DNA from: a virus
Direction: 5' to 3' (one strand)
IMG/VR virus record: IMGVR_UViG_3300032116_000877
Coordinates: 1-31,529 of that record
DNA: 31,529 nucleotides
The notes below the pieces were generated by a model, which made no database searches, was not told the origin of the DNA, and saw nothing but the letters and a program-made list of their open reading frames with translations. Shown one piece after another: positions 7,777 to 16,257 of this stretch; the first letter of the stretch is position 1, and every line of letters begins with the position of its first letter. The position numbers and the translations under genes were made by a program.

Positions 7777-8358
7777 ATGACTGCTCCGCTGACTGGCTAC
7801 ACTTCCTCCCTTCCGAGCGATGTTCTGCTCGACTCTGGCGTCCTGTATGTCGGAGCCACCGTGTTCGGCGCCTTCGCTGGTGGCCTCAAGTTCGACCCCG
7901 GCGTGACCTACCGTGCGGCAGACTTCGACGGCAAGCGGTCGCCTGTCAAGGGTCTTGACCGCGTGACGATGCGGATGCCGAAGATTTCCGGCACCTGCAT
8001 CCAGCTTTCGACTACCAACGTCGGACAAATTGAGCCGGGTGCGGCGACTGCCGTGACGGGCGCGTGGACGGCCTCGACCTCCTACGCTCCCAAGTCGGCG
8101 GGCCAGTTGCTCGTTTCGGGCGACTACCTCTCCGACGTGCGGTGCATCTGGCAACGCGGCGGGGCCACCTCGTCGGCTGGGAGCTATGTGCAGGTTCGCT
8201 TCCCGTCGGCGCTTTGCACCAAGTACGACATCACCGGACAGGACGGGGCGGAGATTGCGATTGCGCTTGAGATTGAGGCGCGTCTTGACCCCACCCTCTC
8301 GGGCTTTACGGCGATTGGCTCGGCTCCGTTCCGCATCGAATACCTCACCTCGGTCTGA
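7777..8358 (+). CDS. Major tail tube protein
   Basis: The product has 193 residues. The start at 7777 has an AGGA ribosome site (TAGGATAGGACA). The sequence is beta-rich: LDSGVLYVGATVFGAFAGGLKFDPG, FDGKRSPVKGLDRVTMRMPKISGTCIQL, and a late EIAIALEIEARLDP. The KGLDR...P.i.G..iel pattern is common in siphovirus tube proteins, where it forms the two-sheet barrel that hexamerises. Its position between the tail terminator and the frameshifted chaperone pair is the standard one. It stands apart from its neighbours in having its own ribosome site and a short intergenic gap, in keeping with high expression. Confidence 0.8.
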   Translation: MTAPLTGYTSSLPSDVLLDSGVLYVGATVFGAFAGGLKFDPGVTYRAADFDGKRSPVKGLDRVTMRMPKISGTCIQLSTTNVGQIEPGAATAVTGAWTASTSYAPKSAGQLLVSGDYLSDVRCIWQRGGATSSAGSYVQVRFPSALCTKYDITGQDGAEIAIALEIEARLDPTLSGFTAIGSAPFRIEYLTSV

Positions 8359-8367
8359 TAAGGACAG

Positions 8368-8676
8368 ATGATTAACCTCGACGAGTTGGTGAACCCGGCA
8401 CGCCTACCGCGTGTGACGCTGTTCGGACGAGAGATTGTTGTGCGCCCCCTGACCGGGGCGTCCGCGCATAAAATCGCCGCGCTGTCCACGCAGGACGGCG
8501 CTGGCGATGCGATGCTCGGAGCGTTACTGGAAGTTGTGCGGTCCAGTTGCCCGGACCTCACCGACAAGGAAGTGGAAGCCCTGACCGTGGACCAGATTGC
8601 CGCGCTTATTCAGTTGAGCCGCAATCAGGTGTCCGAGGTCGAGGCAATGCTCGCGGAGCGGTCGGAAAAAAACTGA
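8368..8676 (+). CDS. Tail assembly chaperone, short form (lambda gpG-like)
   Basis: The product has 102 residues, starting at ATG 8368 with a good AAGGA site. It is a small mainly helical protein (PLTGASAHKIAAL, DAMLGALLEVVRSSC, KEVEALTVDQIAALIQLSRNQVSEVEAML) ending SEKN-stop. It lies between tail tube and tape measure and ends on a slippery heptamer, as lambda gpG does. Chaperones of this kind coat the tape measure before tube polymerisation. Most ribosomes should stop here; a fraction shift to make the longer form. Confidence 0.85.
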   Translation: MINLDELVNPARLPRVTLFGREIVVRPLTGASAHKIAALSTQDGAGDAMLGALLEVVRSSCPDLTDKEVEALTVDQIAALIQLSRNQVSEVEAMLAERSEKN

Positions 8677-9044
8677 CCGAGGCGACGGGTCACACCGTCG
8701 CCGTGCCGTGGGACGCCGAGCAGTTTGTTAGGCGGGTGGTGGTGGAGGTGTCGCGGGAAACGGGGCAACCCGTCCGCGTGGTAGCGGGGGAATCGTTTGC
8801 GATAACGCTCTGGATGTGGGCGGAGTTGCGAGCGATGGCGAAGGAAGCGACGGTCGAGCGGATGGGGGAGCGGACGGATTTGGCAGGGCAGGTTGCCATT
8901 GCGTTCCATCAGCCACAAGACTTGCAGAAGATGGAGATGCGGTACCTGAAGGCGGCGGGGCAGTTGTCGCAGATGTTTGACCAGACGCGGGAGCGGCTGA
9001 CGGCCCTGTCTCAACGGATGGCGAAAGCCGTCGTACAGGAGTAA
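8368..9044 (+). CDS. Tail assembly chaperone, -1 frameshift fusion (gpG-T-like)
   Basis: A shift of -1 after AAC at 8671-8673 continues translation at CTG 8673 (L-T-E-A-T-G-H...) to the stop at 9042-9044. This gives about 225 residues: 102 shared plus 123 new. The T part contains WDAEQFVRRVVVEVSRETGQ, ITLWMWAELRAMAKEA and a final helical stretch (DLQKMEMRYLKAAGQLSQMFDQTRERL). No well-placed independent start for the T part is visible; its open reading extends back over the G gene. The fused form would bridge the tape measure and the tube subunit. Confidence 0.8.
8667..8702 (+). promoter_or_regulatory. Programmed -1 ribosomal frameshift signal
   Basis: The heptamer AAAAAAC at 8667-8673 reads A AAA AAC in the G frame, the strongest bacterial -1 slippery class. 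The zero-frame stop TGA follows at once (8674-8676). After a 7-base spacer (8674-8680), GGCGACGG (8681-8688) and CCGTCGCC (8695-8702) form a perfect 8-bp stem with loop GTCACA. Slippery site, spacer and stem all have textbook geometry. Confidence 0.9.
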
Positions 9045-9047
9045 GCA

Positions 9048-10526
9048 ATGCGGGTCTTTTCCGTTGAGATGCTGGTCAAGGAAGAAGGCGCGGCAGTAGT
9101 CGAAGCCGCGCTCAAGCGTCTCAAGAAAGAGACGCAGGATGTTGCCGCCGAGTTCAAGAAAACTAGCGGAGCCGCTGGCGACTTTGGCAGACAATCACAG
9201 ACGGCTGGTGGCAACGCACAAATCGCTGGTGACCGAGCGGCAAAGGCGGCGATTGGCTTTGCGGCTGTGGGCAACAGCTTGGCCCGCACCGGCTCCATCA
9301 CGGCAGATATGGGGACGCGTATTGTCGAGGCGGGTTCGCAGATTTCGGTGATGTTCGGCCCGACTGGACTTGCCGTAGCCGCCTTGCTTGGATTCGCGAG
9401 TGCCGCCATTACCTCGTTTATACGGGCTGGCAACGAAGCAAAGAAGATGGCGGAGGACGCGCAGAAGGCGCTTCGCGAGATGGTACTGGCTGGCGATGTG
9501 GCGCAGATTACCAAGCGGTTGCGGGATGTGCAGGACGGCTTGCTCGACCTGACCTCTGGCGAGTTTGTCGGCGGCTTGGATGACTTGCGAAAGCAGTACG
9601 CCGCGCTCAACACGGAAATCCTCAACAACGCGGCGGCTGACACCAATCGCCGTCGCACCGTGCAGGAGATTGAACAGGCCAAGCAACGCATCCGTCAGCT
9701 TGATGAGCTTCGCAATAGGATTGCGGCACTTGAGGCACAGGAGCGGTCGCTGTTGCGGGCGCGTGAGTTGGCTGGTCGTTTCGGCACGGCTGGTGGTGGT
9801 GCTGGTGCTGGCGCTGGAGTTGTGGGTCAGGGACGTCCGTTGGGTGCGCTTCCGGGTGCAGGCGCAGGAATCACCGGAGTCGGTCGTGCGCCCTTTGACT
9901 TGGGCGCGATTCAGGCCGCTATACCAAAGGCAACAGGTATCGTCCTGACGGAAGCCCAGCAAGCCTCATTGGACCTTGCCAACAATATGCGGCAGACGTT
10001 CCAAGATTCTGTTGGGGCGGCAATGGTCGGTGGCATTGTCGGCGGTATTCAACAGGCCGTGGCATCTGGTAGTATCGGTGAGGGATTCAAGGCGCTTACG
10101 TCGATGATGCTGGCTGGTTTGGGTGATGCGATGGTGCGGTTTGGTATCGCCTCGGAAGCCTTTTCTGGGCTGATGACTACCATCATGACCTCGCTCGCCT
10201 CCTTGCTTCCGGGTGGCGCGTTGGTCGCATCGCTGGCAATGATTGGTATTGGCGCGGCGTTGGGTGGCGTAGCGCGTGGGATGTTTGGCGGACAGGCTGG
10301 TGGCGGAGCGGGTAGCATTGCCAGCTTTGGCGGTGGGATGGGTGGATTGGGCGGAAGCTTGCCGACCACGCAACTCATCTTTGGGCAGACCTCCGCGACT
10401 ACGGCGGCGGGAATGCAACCGCGTCAATCGATGAACGTGACGGTGATTGGCCCCAATGACCCGTCAGCCCAGCGAGCGATTCAGGAACTGATGACGAAGG
10501 CAGAGAGCCGTGGGAGGATTGGCTAA
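9048..10526 (+). CDS. Tail tape measure protein
   Basis: The product has 492 residues. It starts at ATG 9048 behind AGGAG. The N-terminal 150 residues are helical and Ala-rich (AAVVEAALKRLKKETQDVAAEF). A hydrophobic segment follows (GPTGLAVAALLGFASAAITSFI), then a long coiled region (RRRTVQEIEQAKQRIRQLDELRNRI, AALEAQERSLLRARELAGRF). A Gly-rich stretch and a second hydrophobic block (GGALVASLAMIGIGAALGGV) lie near the C-terminus. This plan and the position after the chaperones identify a tape measure. At roughly 0.15 nm per residue the tail would be about 75 nm, shorter than lambda's. This estimate is inference. Confidence 0.85.
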   Translation: MRVFSVEMLVKEEGAAVVEAALKRLKKETQDVAAEFKKTSGAAGDFGRQSQTAGGNAQIAGDRAAKAAIGFAAVGNSLARTGSITADMGTRIVEAGSQISVMFGPTGLAVAALLGFASAAITSFIRAGNEAKKMAEDAQKALREMVLAGDVAQITKRLRDVQDGLLDLTSGEFVGGLDDLRKQYAALNTEILNNAAADTNRRRTVQEIEQAKQRIRQLDELRNRIAALEAQERSLLRARELAGRFGTAGGGAGAGAGVVGQGRPLGALPGAGAGITGVGRAPFDLGAIQAAIPKATGIVLTEAQQASLDLANNMRQTFQDSVGAAMVGGIVGGIQQAVASGSIGEGFKALTSMMLAGLGDAMVRFGIASEAFSGLMTTIMTSLASLLPGGALVASLAMIGIGAALGGVARGMFGGQAGGGAGSIASFGGGMGGLGGSLPTTQLIFGQTSATTAAGMQPRQSMNVTVIGPNDPSAQRAIQELMTKAESRGRIG

Positions 10527-10969
10527 TGGCAACGATTACGTTTACCGATGGCACCGGAGCGGCGACGCTCGATAACAGTACGACAGGCATCAGCACGGGA
10601 GTCGGCTCGCGGTTCGCGGACTGGACCCCGTTCCAACGTCCAATCGGCCCTCGCGTTCCTGCGCTTGGCACGGGGCGTCCGTATCAGTTCCGCTTCCGCA
10701 CCGACTACGGCGCGAGCTTTATGATGACGGACATCCCGAACACCAGCATGGCGACGATGCTCCGCTGTCAGGAATGGTTACTTCGCGGCGAGGCCGTGAC
10801 GGTCAACACGGGGGACGCGGCAAGCAGAAGCTACACGACCTGCTATCTCGCGCCTGACGGGGACGTGACCATCACGTTGCAGGACAAGAACCTGTTGCTT
10901 TACTCTATGTCGTTCACGCTGATTAATGGGGCCGCGAGCCCCTCCGCGATGCTCTGCCTCTACGACTGA
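10526..10969 (+). CDS. Small tail protein, possibly distal tail component
   Basis: The product has 147 residues. It contains PFQRPIGPRVPALGTGRPYQF, MATMLRCQEWLLRGEAVTVNTGD and DGDVTITLQDKNLLLYSMSFTLIN. The last segment looks like the final strands of a beta-sandwich used in tail-end assembly proteins. The slot between tape measure and tail-tip gene is where distal tail or tip-attachment proteins usually lie, but I cannot match it to a named family. Both ends overlap neighbours by a single base. Confidence 0.5.
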   Translation: MATITFTDGTGAATLDNSTTGISTGVGSRFADWTPFQRPIGPRVPALGTGRPYQFRFRTDYGASFMMTDIPNTSMATMLRCQEWLLRGEAVTVNTGDAASRSYTTCYLAPDGDVTITLQDKNLLLYSMSFTLINGAASPSAMLCLYD

Positions 10970-13900
10970 TGCCGACCCAAGCCTACCGCCTGACCATCAA
11001 GTCCGCTGACGGGCTGACCGATACGCTCGTCATTACCTCCCTGCGCGGAGGCACCAACCCCTATATCGCCGCCGTTCCAAATGGAGACGGGCAGGAAGTT
11101 GACCTGCTGACCGGGGCGGTGCGTACTGGTGCCTACGTGGTCGAGGTGGTCGATGTCGTGACGGGAACAGACACGACCGGCACCCTGCGTCTTGTTACTA
11201 GCCAAATCTACGACGGCACGGACCAGTTCTTGTTGCTAGAAAACGGCGACAAGATTCTGTTGGAGAACGGCGACCCGATTGAGCTAGAGGCAAACAATGC
11301 CGAGTTCGGTCGTCCGCACTTGCTGTCGCGCAAGGCGTTCTTGGAGATGTCCTCGGACGGCGGCTCTAATTGGACGGTCTGGCAAGCTGGTTACCTGACG
11401 AGCGTGCGGCAGATTGACGCCATCCGGTACGCCTTTACCATCAGCAATACGCGCCGTGTCGAGCAGACCAAGCAAATCTTCACGTGGTCAACGACGGCAG
11501 AGCGTGACGAGTTCCCACAACGCGGGTGCGTGTTTGGCGGTCCTATCATCGACGGGTTCGGGGTCGGCGGTGACAAGACCATCGATTCGCGGGGATGGGA
11601 GTTTCAGTTCTTGGGAACGAGCGGGTCGGCGGCGGCTCCCAAGCAAGGTGATGTTCTGGCCTTTGAGTATCAGGCGGGTTACTTCGCGCCAAGCTGGGAA
11701 CGCAAGAAGGTGCCGGGACCGGGACAAGCGACGAACTTTTACAACAACATCCTTCCGTACCGCGAACTGTTGCCCGGTGACAAGTCGCTAGTCGGCAGTA
11801 CGTTCAATCCGCTTAATACGGCAGATGTCGTGCCAGCCTATCCACGTTTAGTGGCGGTGGTGGAGAACGGCGCCGATACGTTCTATGGCTCTATTCGGAT
11901 GCTGTTTAGCAATGTCGGCAACCCATTGCAACCGCCAGCGGGTGGAGCGCAGGTCGACCGATGGCCTTTCCAATCTGGCGGCTTAAGTTCGCGTCTCTTT
12001 GTTACGCTTGATGCGTATGACCCTGACGATGTGACGGCACCGTGGCCCGCGTTGCCGTCGGTCAATACGGTAGTGCGGGTTCGTGCCGTGGCGCGGCAGG
12101 TGGACGAGACCTCGCCGCTCTACATCGACCTGCACCCAGTTGAGATTGCCGAGAAGCTGTATGAGCTTATCAACGTTCCGGTCGATTCCGGGTCTGTCGG
12201 AACGGCTATTGCAAACATTGGACCCAACACGCGGTTAGCCTTGCGGGTGACCGAGCCGCAGACAATGGCAGAGTTTATGGAGTCTGCCTTGTTTGGCCCG
12301 TTTGGGTTCGCGGCTCGCACCAACGGAAGCAACGAGATTGAGTTCTTCACCACGCGCCAGTTGGAAGCAAGCGCCCCGACGCTGACCATCGCGGACGCCG
12401 ATGTGGTGGGAGACAACCCGCCGCCCATCTTCGACCTTGACGAAGCCACGGTAGTAACGAGCTTTGTCGTGGAGCAACAGACGTTCAGCCGCTGGGCCGA
12501 GGTCGATGGCAATAACGAGACGCCACCAGCCGACGGCATTCGTGTAACCAAGCAAGCGGTCCAGATTGAAAACGCCGACACCAGCACATTCTCGACGCGA
12601 GTAATCGAGTATCGCTTGCCGGGGATGGTGCATGATGTGTCGAGCTTCGTGCCAAACCTTCAGCAGTTCGTGGTCGGCATTGCACGGGAAGGGTTTGACC
12701 GATTTGGGCGTGGCGCACCGTCGATGGATGTGCAGGTGCTACGGACTTCGGCGGCGGCGGCGGCGGAAGTTGGGGACTTGGTGTACCTCAACGTTGGCTA
12801 CTACCCCAACAAGAACTACCGCATCGGGGAGTCCACGGTCGGCCCTCGCGTGGCGCAGGTAGTCCGACGTGACGAGAAGCCCGAAGGACCGATGTTTAAG
12901 CTGGTAGACGCTGGCGTCTACAATCAACCCGCCATCGCGCCGACCATCACCATTGCGGGCAGTACGGCAGACCCACGCCGCATTGCCGAGTTTACGATTA
13001 CCAACGCGCCCGCTCTCAACAATGCGGCAGATTTGTCGGTGGCTGTTGAGTGGGCCACAGGTGCGTCGGCCCCTGCCGGTAGCGCACACGGCGTCACGTT
13101 CACTCGCTATGCCGCGCTGAACATCCCGACGGGGGCGGTGCAATTGCCGCCGGTCACGCCCGGCACGACGGTCTACGTCCGCGCCAGAACGGAACAGGCT
13201 GGATTGTTTCCGAGCCTCTGGACGAACTGGCAGAGCGTGACGCTTTCCGCGTGGTCGGCTCCGTCGAGCGTTACGGTGTCGAGCATCACCAACGGGTCGG
13301 CGGTCGTGTCGTGGTCGCTTGGCGGCAACACGACGGATACGGTCGATGTGTTTGTGGCACCGGGTTCCGTGGCTCCGAGTAGCTGGCAGGGCTACCGCAT
13401 CAACTCGCTGTCGGCTGGCACGACCTCCACGACGCTCACCAACCTAGCCCCGTCTGCCAATTACATCGTGGGCGTGGCGTTCCGCGATATTGTCGCAGAT
13501 ACCCGTGGCACCGTGGCGACGGCGACCTTTAGCACGATTGGTACTACCAGCGGTACTGCTCCGCGTCCCGCCGGGTTTGCCATCATTCAGGGCGTGGCAG
13601 ATGCCAACCTGCCGCAAGGCGTGGCGCTTGCGCTGTGGTCGGCGGCAGGAGCGGACCAAATCGTTATCGAACGTGCGCCAAATAGTGCTGGTCTGCCGGG
13701 GACGTATGCGGCAATCGCTACCGTCGCCGCCGAAACCGAGACATATGTTGACTATCTGCCTCGAGATGGTACGACGTATTGGTATCGCATTAAGCACACA
13801 CGGTCAGGCCAAGCGGACTCTGGCTATATGCCAGAGTTTGAGGTGGGGTTAGTTACTTATTACGGCTTGAGTGCTGTGGCAACTGGGGTACCGAATACTC

Positions 13901-16257
13901 TCATTCGGCCCGAGCCAAATGCCGCGCAACTGACGCCATTCACGATTGCGGACAACCAGTTCACGCCCGCTATGAATATCGGCGTGGAGTACGATGATTC
14001 GCAAAATCGCATTAGCTATTACGAGTACCGCACGCGCACTCGCACCGGAACATCGTGGGGTGCGTGGTCGGCATTTAGCAAAATTGAAAAGTCCACCTAT
14101 GCTTTGATTCGTACTGGGGCATTTAGCGTTATCGAAGGTCAACCGACAGCAAAAACCGTGCGGCAGATGGAATGGCGCGTCTATGGGTCTGACACGTTTG
14201 GCACCATCGGCTACATCGGCACGGGCATCTCGGAGTATCCGCAAAATTATGGGACCAACGCGCCCATCATCACGCAAACAAGAGCGTTCTTTGATTCAAG
14301 CAATCAAAAGTATACGGTGTTCTGGCGGTACTATTTTCAGCTAGGCAACAACCAGCTAGACGAAGATGGCGCGTTGAATAGAAAACAGACGTTCACCACG
14401 GAGGTTGTGGCGGCGTCCGTGCGCGACCAGAATGGGAATCTGGCAACTAACGTAGTGACAAGCGGCGTCAAGAGCGGCACCTACGGCTGGACCGCCACGT
14501 GGGATTCGACGCCGACCCAGCAATGGACGTATGAGGTCCGCGTCAATGCCACCCAACCGAGCCTCTATCAGCTTCAGTATCAAGACACGAATAAGCTCGA
14601 TGAGGAGTTTATTGCGGTCACGCAAGGGCAGACCTTTACGGGTCCGTCAAGAGCGGTGGATGCCAACTTTATCTATGCTGGCGACTATGGCGTGGAGGAT
14701 AATCCCTCAAACACCAACGCCGCGTATGTGACTGGGCAGACGCAGAAACTCCAAGCGGTGCTGGATATTGCGGCCCAGCAACGGCGCATCCTGTATTGCG
14801 GGGGCTTGCGGATTAAGGTCAACGGGCCGCTCTACATGACGGGTTCTGGGTTGCTCTTTGACGCGACGCGAAACGATGACGGGCCGGGGCTGTATGTGCT
14901 GACCAACGGTTCGGCTGGCACCGGCTACACAGTCCTCACGACCTGTGCCTCGTATGGCCCTGTGGTCAAGGGGTCTATCATCAATGTGTTTGACTGCAAG
15001 ATTCAGGCGGACGGGAGCTTGGGCGGTCGGGCGACGGTCAATGGCATCAAGTTCTTCAACCCGCAACTTTCGACGATTCAGAACGTCCGCGCCTCGAAAC
15101 TCAATGGGACCGGCGTGGAGATTGATGAGGTGTTCGACTCCGTATTCACGACCATCTCTGTTGAGGAGTGCGGCAACAGTTCGAGCTATGCGATGCGGTG
15201 CGCGGCGACCTCTGGCACCAGCAACGAAACGCACATCCAGCGACTTCAAGTCGAGCTATCGGTGGAGCGGGCCATCTATATCGATATGCTGGCAAGCATC
15301 GTGGATAACATTCACAGCGAGCGAGCAGACGTAGACCTGACGCCATCAAGCGGTTCATGGGCGCCGACATGGGTGCTGTCTGGTGCGCGGTCGCACTTCA
15401 ATCAAGGACGCTTTGATGCCTCGATTGGGACGCAGAATGGACGGTTAGTGGTTGAGGGAGAGAACTGCGTCTACACCGCCATCATGACCGAGCCAAACGT
15501 GCAAGTCGATATGGACGGCTTAAGCAACGCCGGTATCGTCCTGACCTCGCCTAACATCACGCACATCGGACGCATGAAGTCTGGCAATGATGGGCGTGTG
15601 CAAATCATCGGCGGACAAATTGATGAACTGGAAATGGCTATTAGCCCTAGCACAAAGGCTCCCGCATTCTTGGCGCAAGGCACGAACATTGGCTTATTGC
15701 TGATGGGCAACTGTGGCAACCCGGCCTTGCCAGAACAAGTTGTCTTTACGGAATGCGAGATTGACGAGATTCGCGCCAGTTCGACCCTTGCCGCCGCCAC
15801 CTTCCGTGGATGCACCGTAGGCAATTGGGTGACCAATAACACGGATTACGGGTATTGCTATGTCGTGGAGAATGACTGCCGGATTACATCTTCGGGAACA
15901 TTCAAGGTCGATGGCGGATTGATTATACGAGATTCACGGATTACGGCTGATGTTGAGCTAGGCGGCGGTTCAACCATCATTGCTAATAATCTGATGGTCG
16001 ATGGCGACTTGACGCAGTTGGGCAGTCCGCCAACGCATAGCTCAATCTTTGACGCGGCCTGTACGGTGACGGGAACGCAGGTCGGGTTTGATGCCGCGCC
16101 GGGCGATGGGCCATCGATAACGGTTGCACAGCCATCGAATTACTGGCACGTAAACCAGCGGCACTTTAATTTGGACCCGACCGTCGGCAACCCGAAGTCG
16201 TGGGTCTGCACCGTGGCGGGCGACCCCGGTACTTGGACCTCGGAGGGTAATCTCTAG
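10969..16257 (+). CDS. Giant tail-tip protein: hub, fibronectin III domains and beta-helix tailspike
   Basis: The product has 1762 residues. Residues 1-110 form a beta-rich start with the motif LLLENGDKILLENGDPIELE (about 86-105). Residues about 110-650 look like a baseplate-hub or gpJ-type core (TRLALRVTEPQTMAEFMES, EIEFFTTRQLEAS, VIEYRLPG, VAQVVRRDEKPEGPMFKLVDAG). Three fibronectin-III-like domains follow at roughly 654-755, 763-862 (APSSVTVSSITNGSAVVSWS) and 865-965. From about 1229, DYGVEDNPSNTNAA then KLQAVLDIAAQ opens a pectate-lyase-type right-handed beta-helix. It ends near 1720 with the common phage-spike tail 'H-F-N-x-x-P...W-x-C-x-x-A-G-x-P-G-T-W'. Hub and receptor-binding spike are therefore on one chain. 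Likely roles are host recognition and possibly polysaccharide cleavage; no catalytic residues can be assigned by eye. Confidence 0.8.
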   Translation: MPTQAYRLTIKSADGLTDTLVITSLRGGTNPYIAAVPNGDGQEVDLLTGAVRTGAYVVEVVDVVTGTDTTGTLRLVTSQIYDGTDQFLLLENGDKILLENGDPIELEANNAEFGRPHLLSRKAFLEMSSDGGSNWTVWQAGYLTSVRQIDAIRYAFTISNTRRVEQTKQIFTWSTTAERDEFPQRGCVFGGPIIDGFGVGGDKTIDSRGWEFQFLGTSGSAAAPKQGDVLAFEYQAGYFAPSWERKKVPGPGQATNFYNNILPYRELLPGDKSLVGSTFNPLNTADVVPAYPRLVAVVENGADTFYGSIRMLFSNVGNPLQPPAGGAQVDRWPFQSGGLSSRLFVTLDAYDPDDVTAPWPALPSVNTVVRVRAVARQVDETSPLYIDLHPVEIAEKLYELINVPVDSGSVGTAIANIGPNTRLALRVTEPQTMAEFMESALFGPFGFAARTNGSNEIEFFTTRQLEASAPTLTIADADVVGDNPPPIFDLDEATVVTSFVVEQQTFSRWAEVDGNNETPPADGIRVTKQAVQIENADTSTFSTRVIEYRLPGMVHDVSSFVPNLQQFVVGIAREGFDRFGRGAPSMDVQVLRTSAAAAAEVGDLVYLNVGYYPNKNYRIGESTVGPRVAQVVRRDEKPEGPMFKLVDAGVYNQPAIAPTITIAGSTADPRRIAEFTITNAPALNNAADLSVAVEWATGASAPAGSAHGVTFTRYAALNIPTGAVQLPPVTPGTTVYVRARTEQAGLFPSLWTNWQSVTLSAWSAPSSVTVSSITNGSAVVSWSLGGNTTDTVDVFVAPGSVAPSSWQGYRINSLSAGTTSTTLTNLAPSANYIVGVAFRDIVADTRGTVATATFSTIGTTSGTAPRPAGFAIIQGVADANLPQGVALALWSAAGADQIVIERAPNSAGLPGTYAAIATVAAETETYVDYLPRDGTTYWYRIKHTRSGQADSGYMPEFEVGLVTYYGLSAVATGVPNTLIRPEPNAAQLTPFTIADNQFTPAMNIGVEYDDSQNRISYYEYRTRTRTGTSWGAWSAFSKIEKSTYALIRTGAFSVIEGQPTAKTVRQMEWRVYGSDTFGTIGYIGTGISEYPQNYGTNAPIITQTRAFFDSSNQKYTVFWRYYFQLGNNQLDEDGALNRKQTFTTEVVAASVRDQNGNLATNVVTSGVKSGTYGWTATWDSTPTQQWTYEVRVNATQPSLYQLQYQDTNKLDEEFIAVTQGQTFTGPSRAVDANFIYAGDYGVEDNPSNTNAAYVTGQTQKLQAVLDIAAQQRRILYCGGLRIKVNGPLYMTGSGLLFDATRNDDGPGLYVLTNGSAGTGYTVLTTCASYGPVVKGSIINVFDCKIQADGSLGGRATVNGIKFFNPQLSTIQNVRASKLNGTGVEIDEVFDSVFTTISVEECGNSSSYAMRCAATSGTSNETHIQRLQVELSVERAIYIDMLASIVDNIHSERADVDLTPSSGSWAPTWVLSGARSHFNQGRFDASIGTQNGRLVVEGENCVYTAIMTEPNVQVDMDGLSNAGIVLTSPNITHIGRMKSGNDGRVQIIGGQIDELEMAISPSTKAPAFLAQGTNIGLLLMGNCGNPALPEQVVFTECEIDEIRASSTLAAATFRGCTVGNWVTNNTDYGYCYVVENDCRITSSGTFKVDGGLIIRDSRITADVELGGGSTIIANNLMVDGDLTQLGSPPTHSSIFDAACTVTGTQVGFDAAPGDGPSITVAQPSNYWHVNQRHFNLDPTVGNPKSWVCTVAGDPGTWTSEGNL

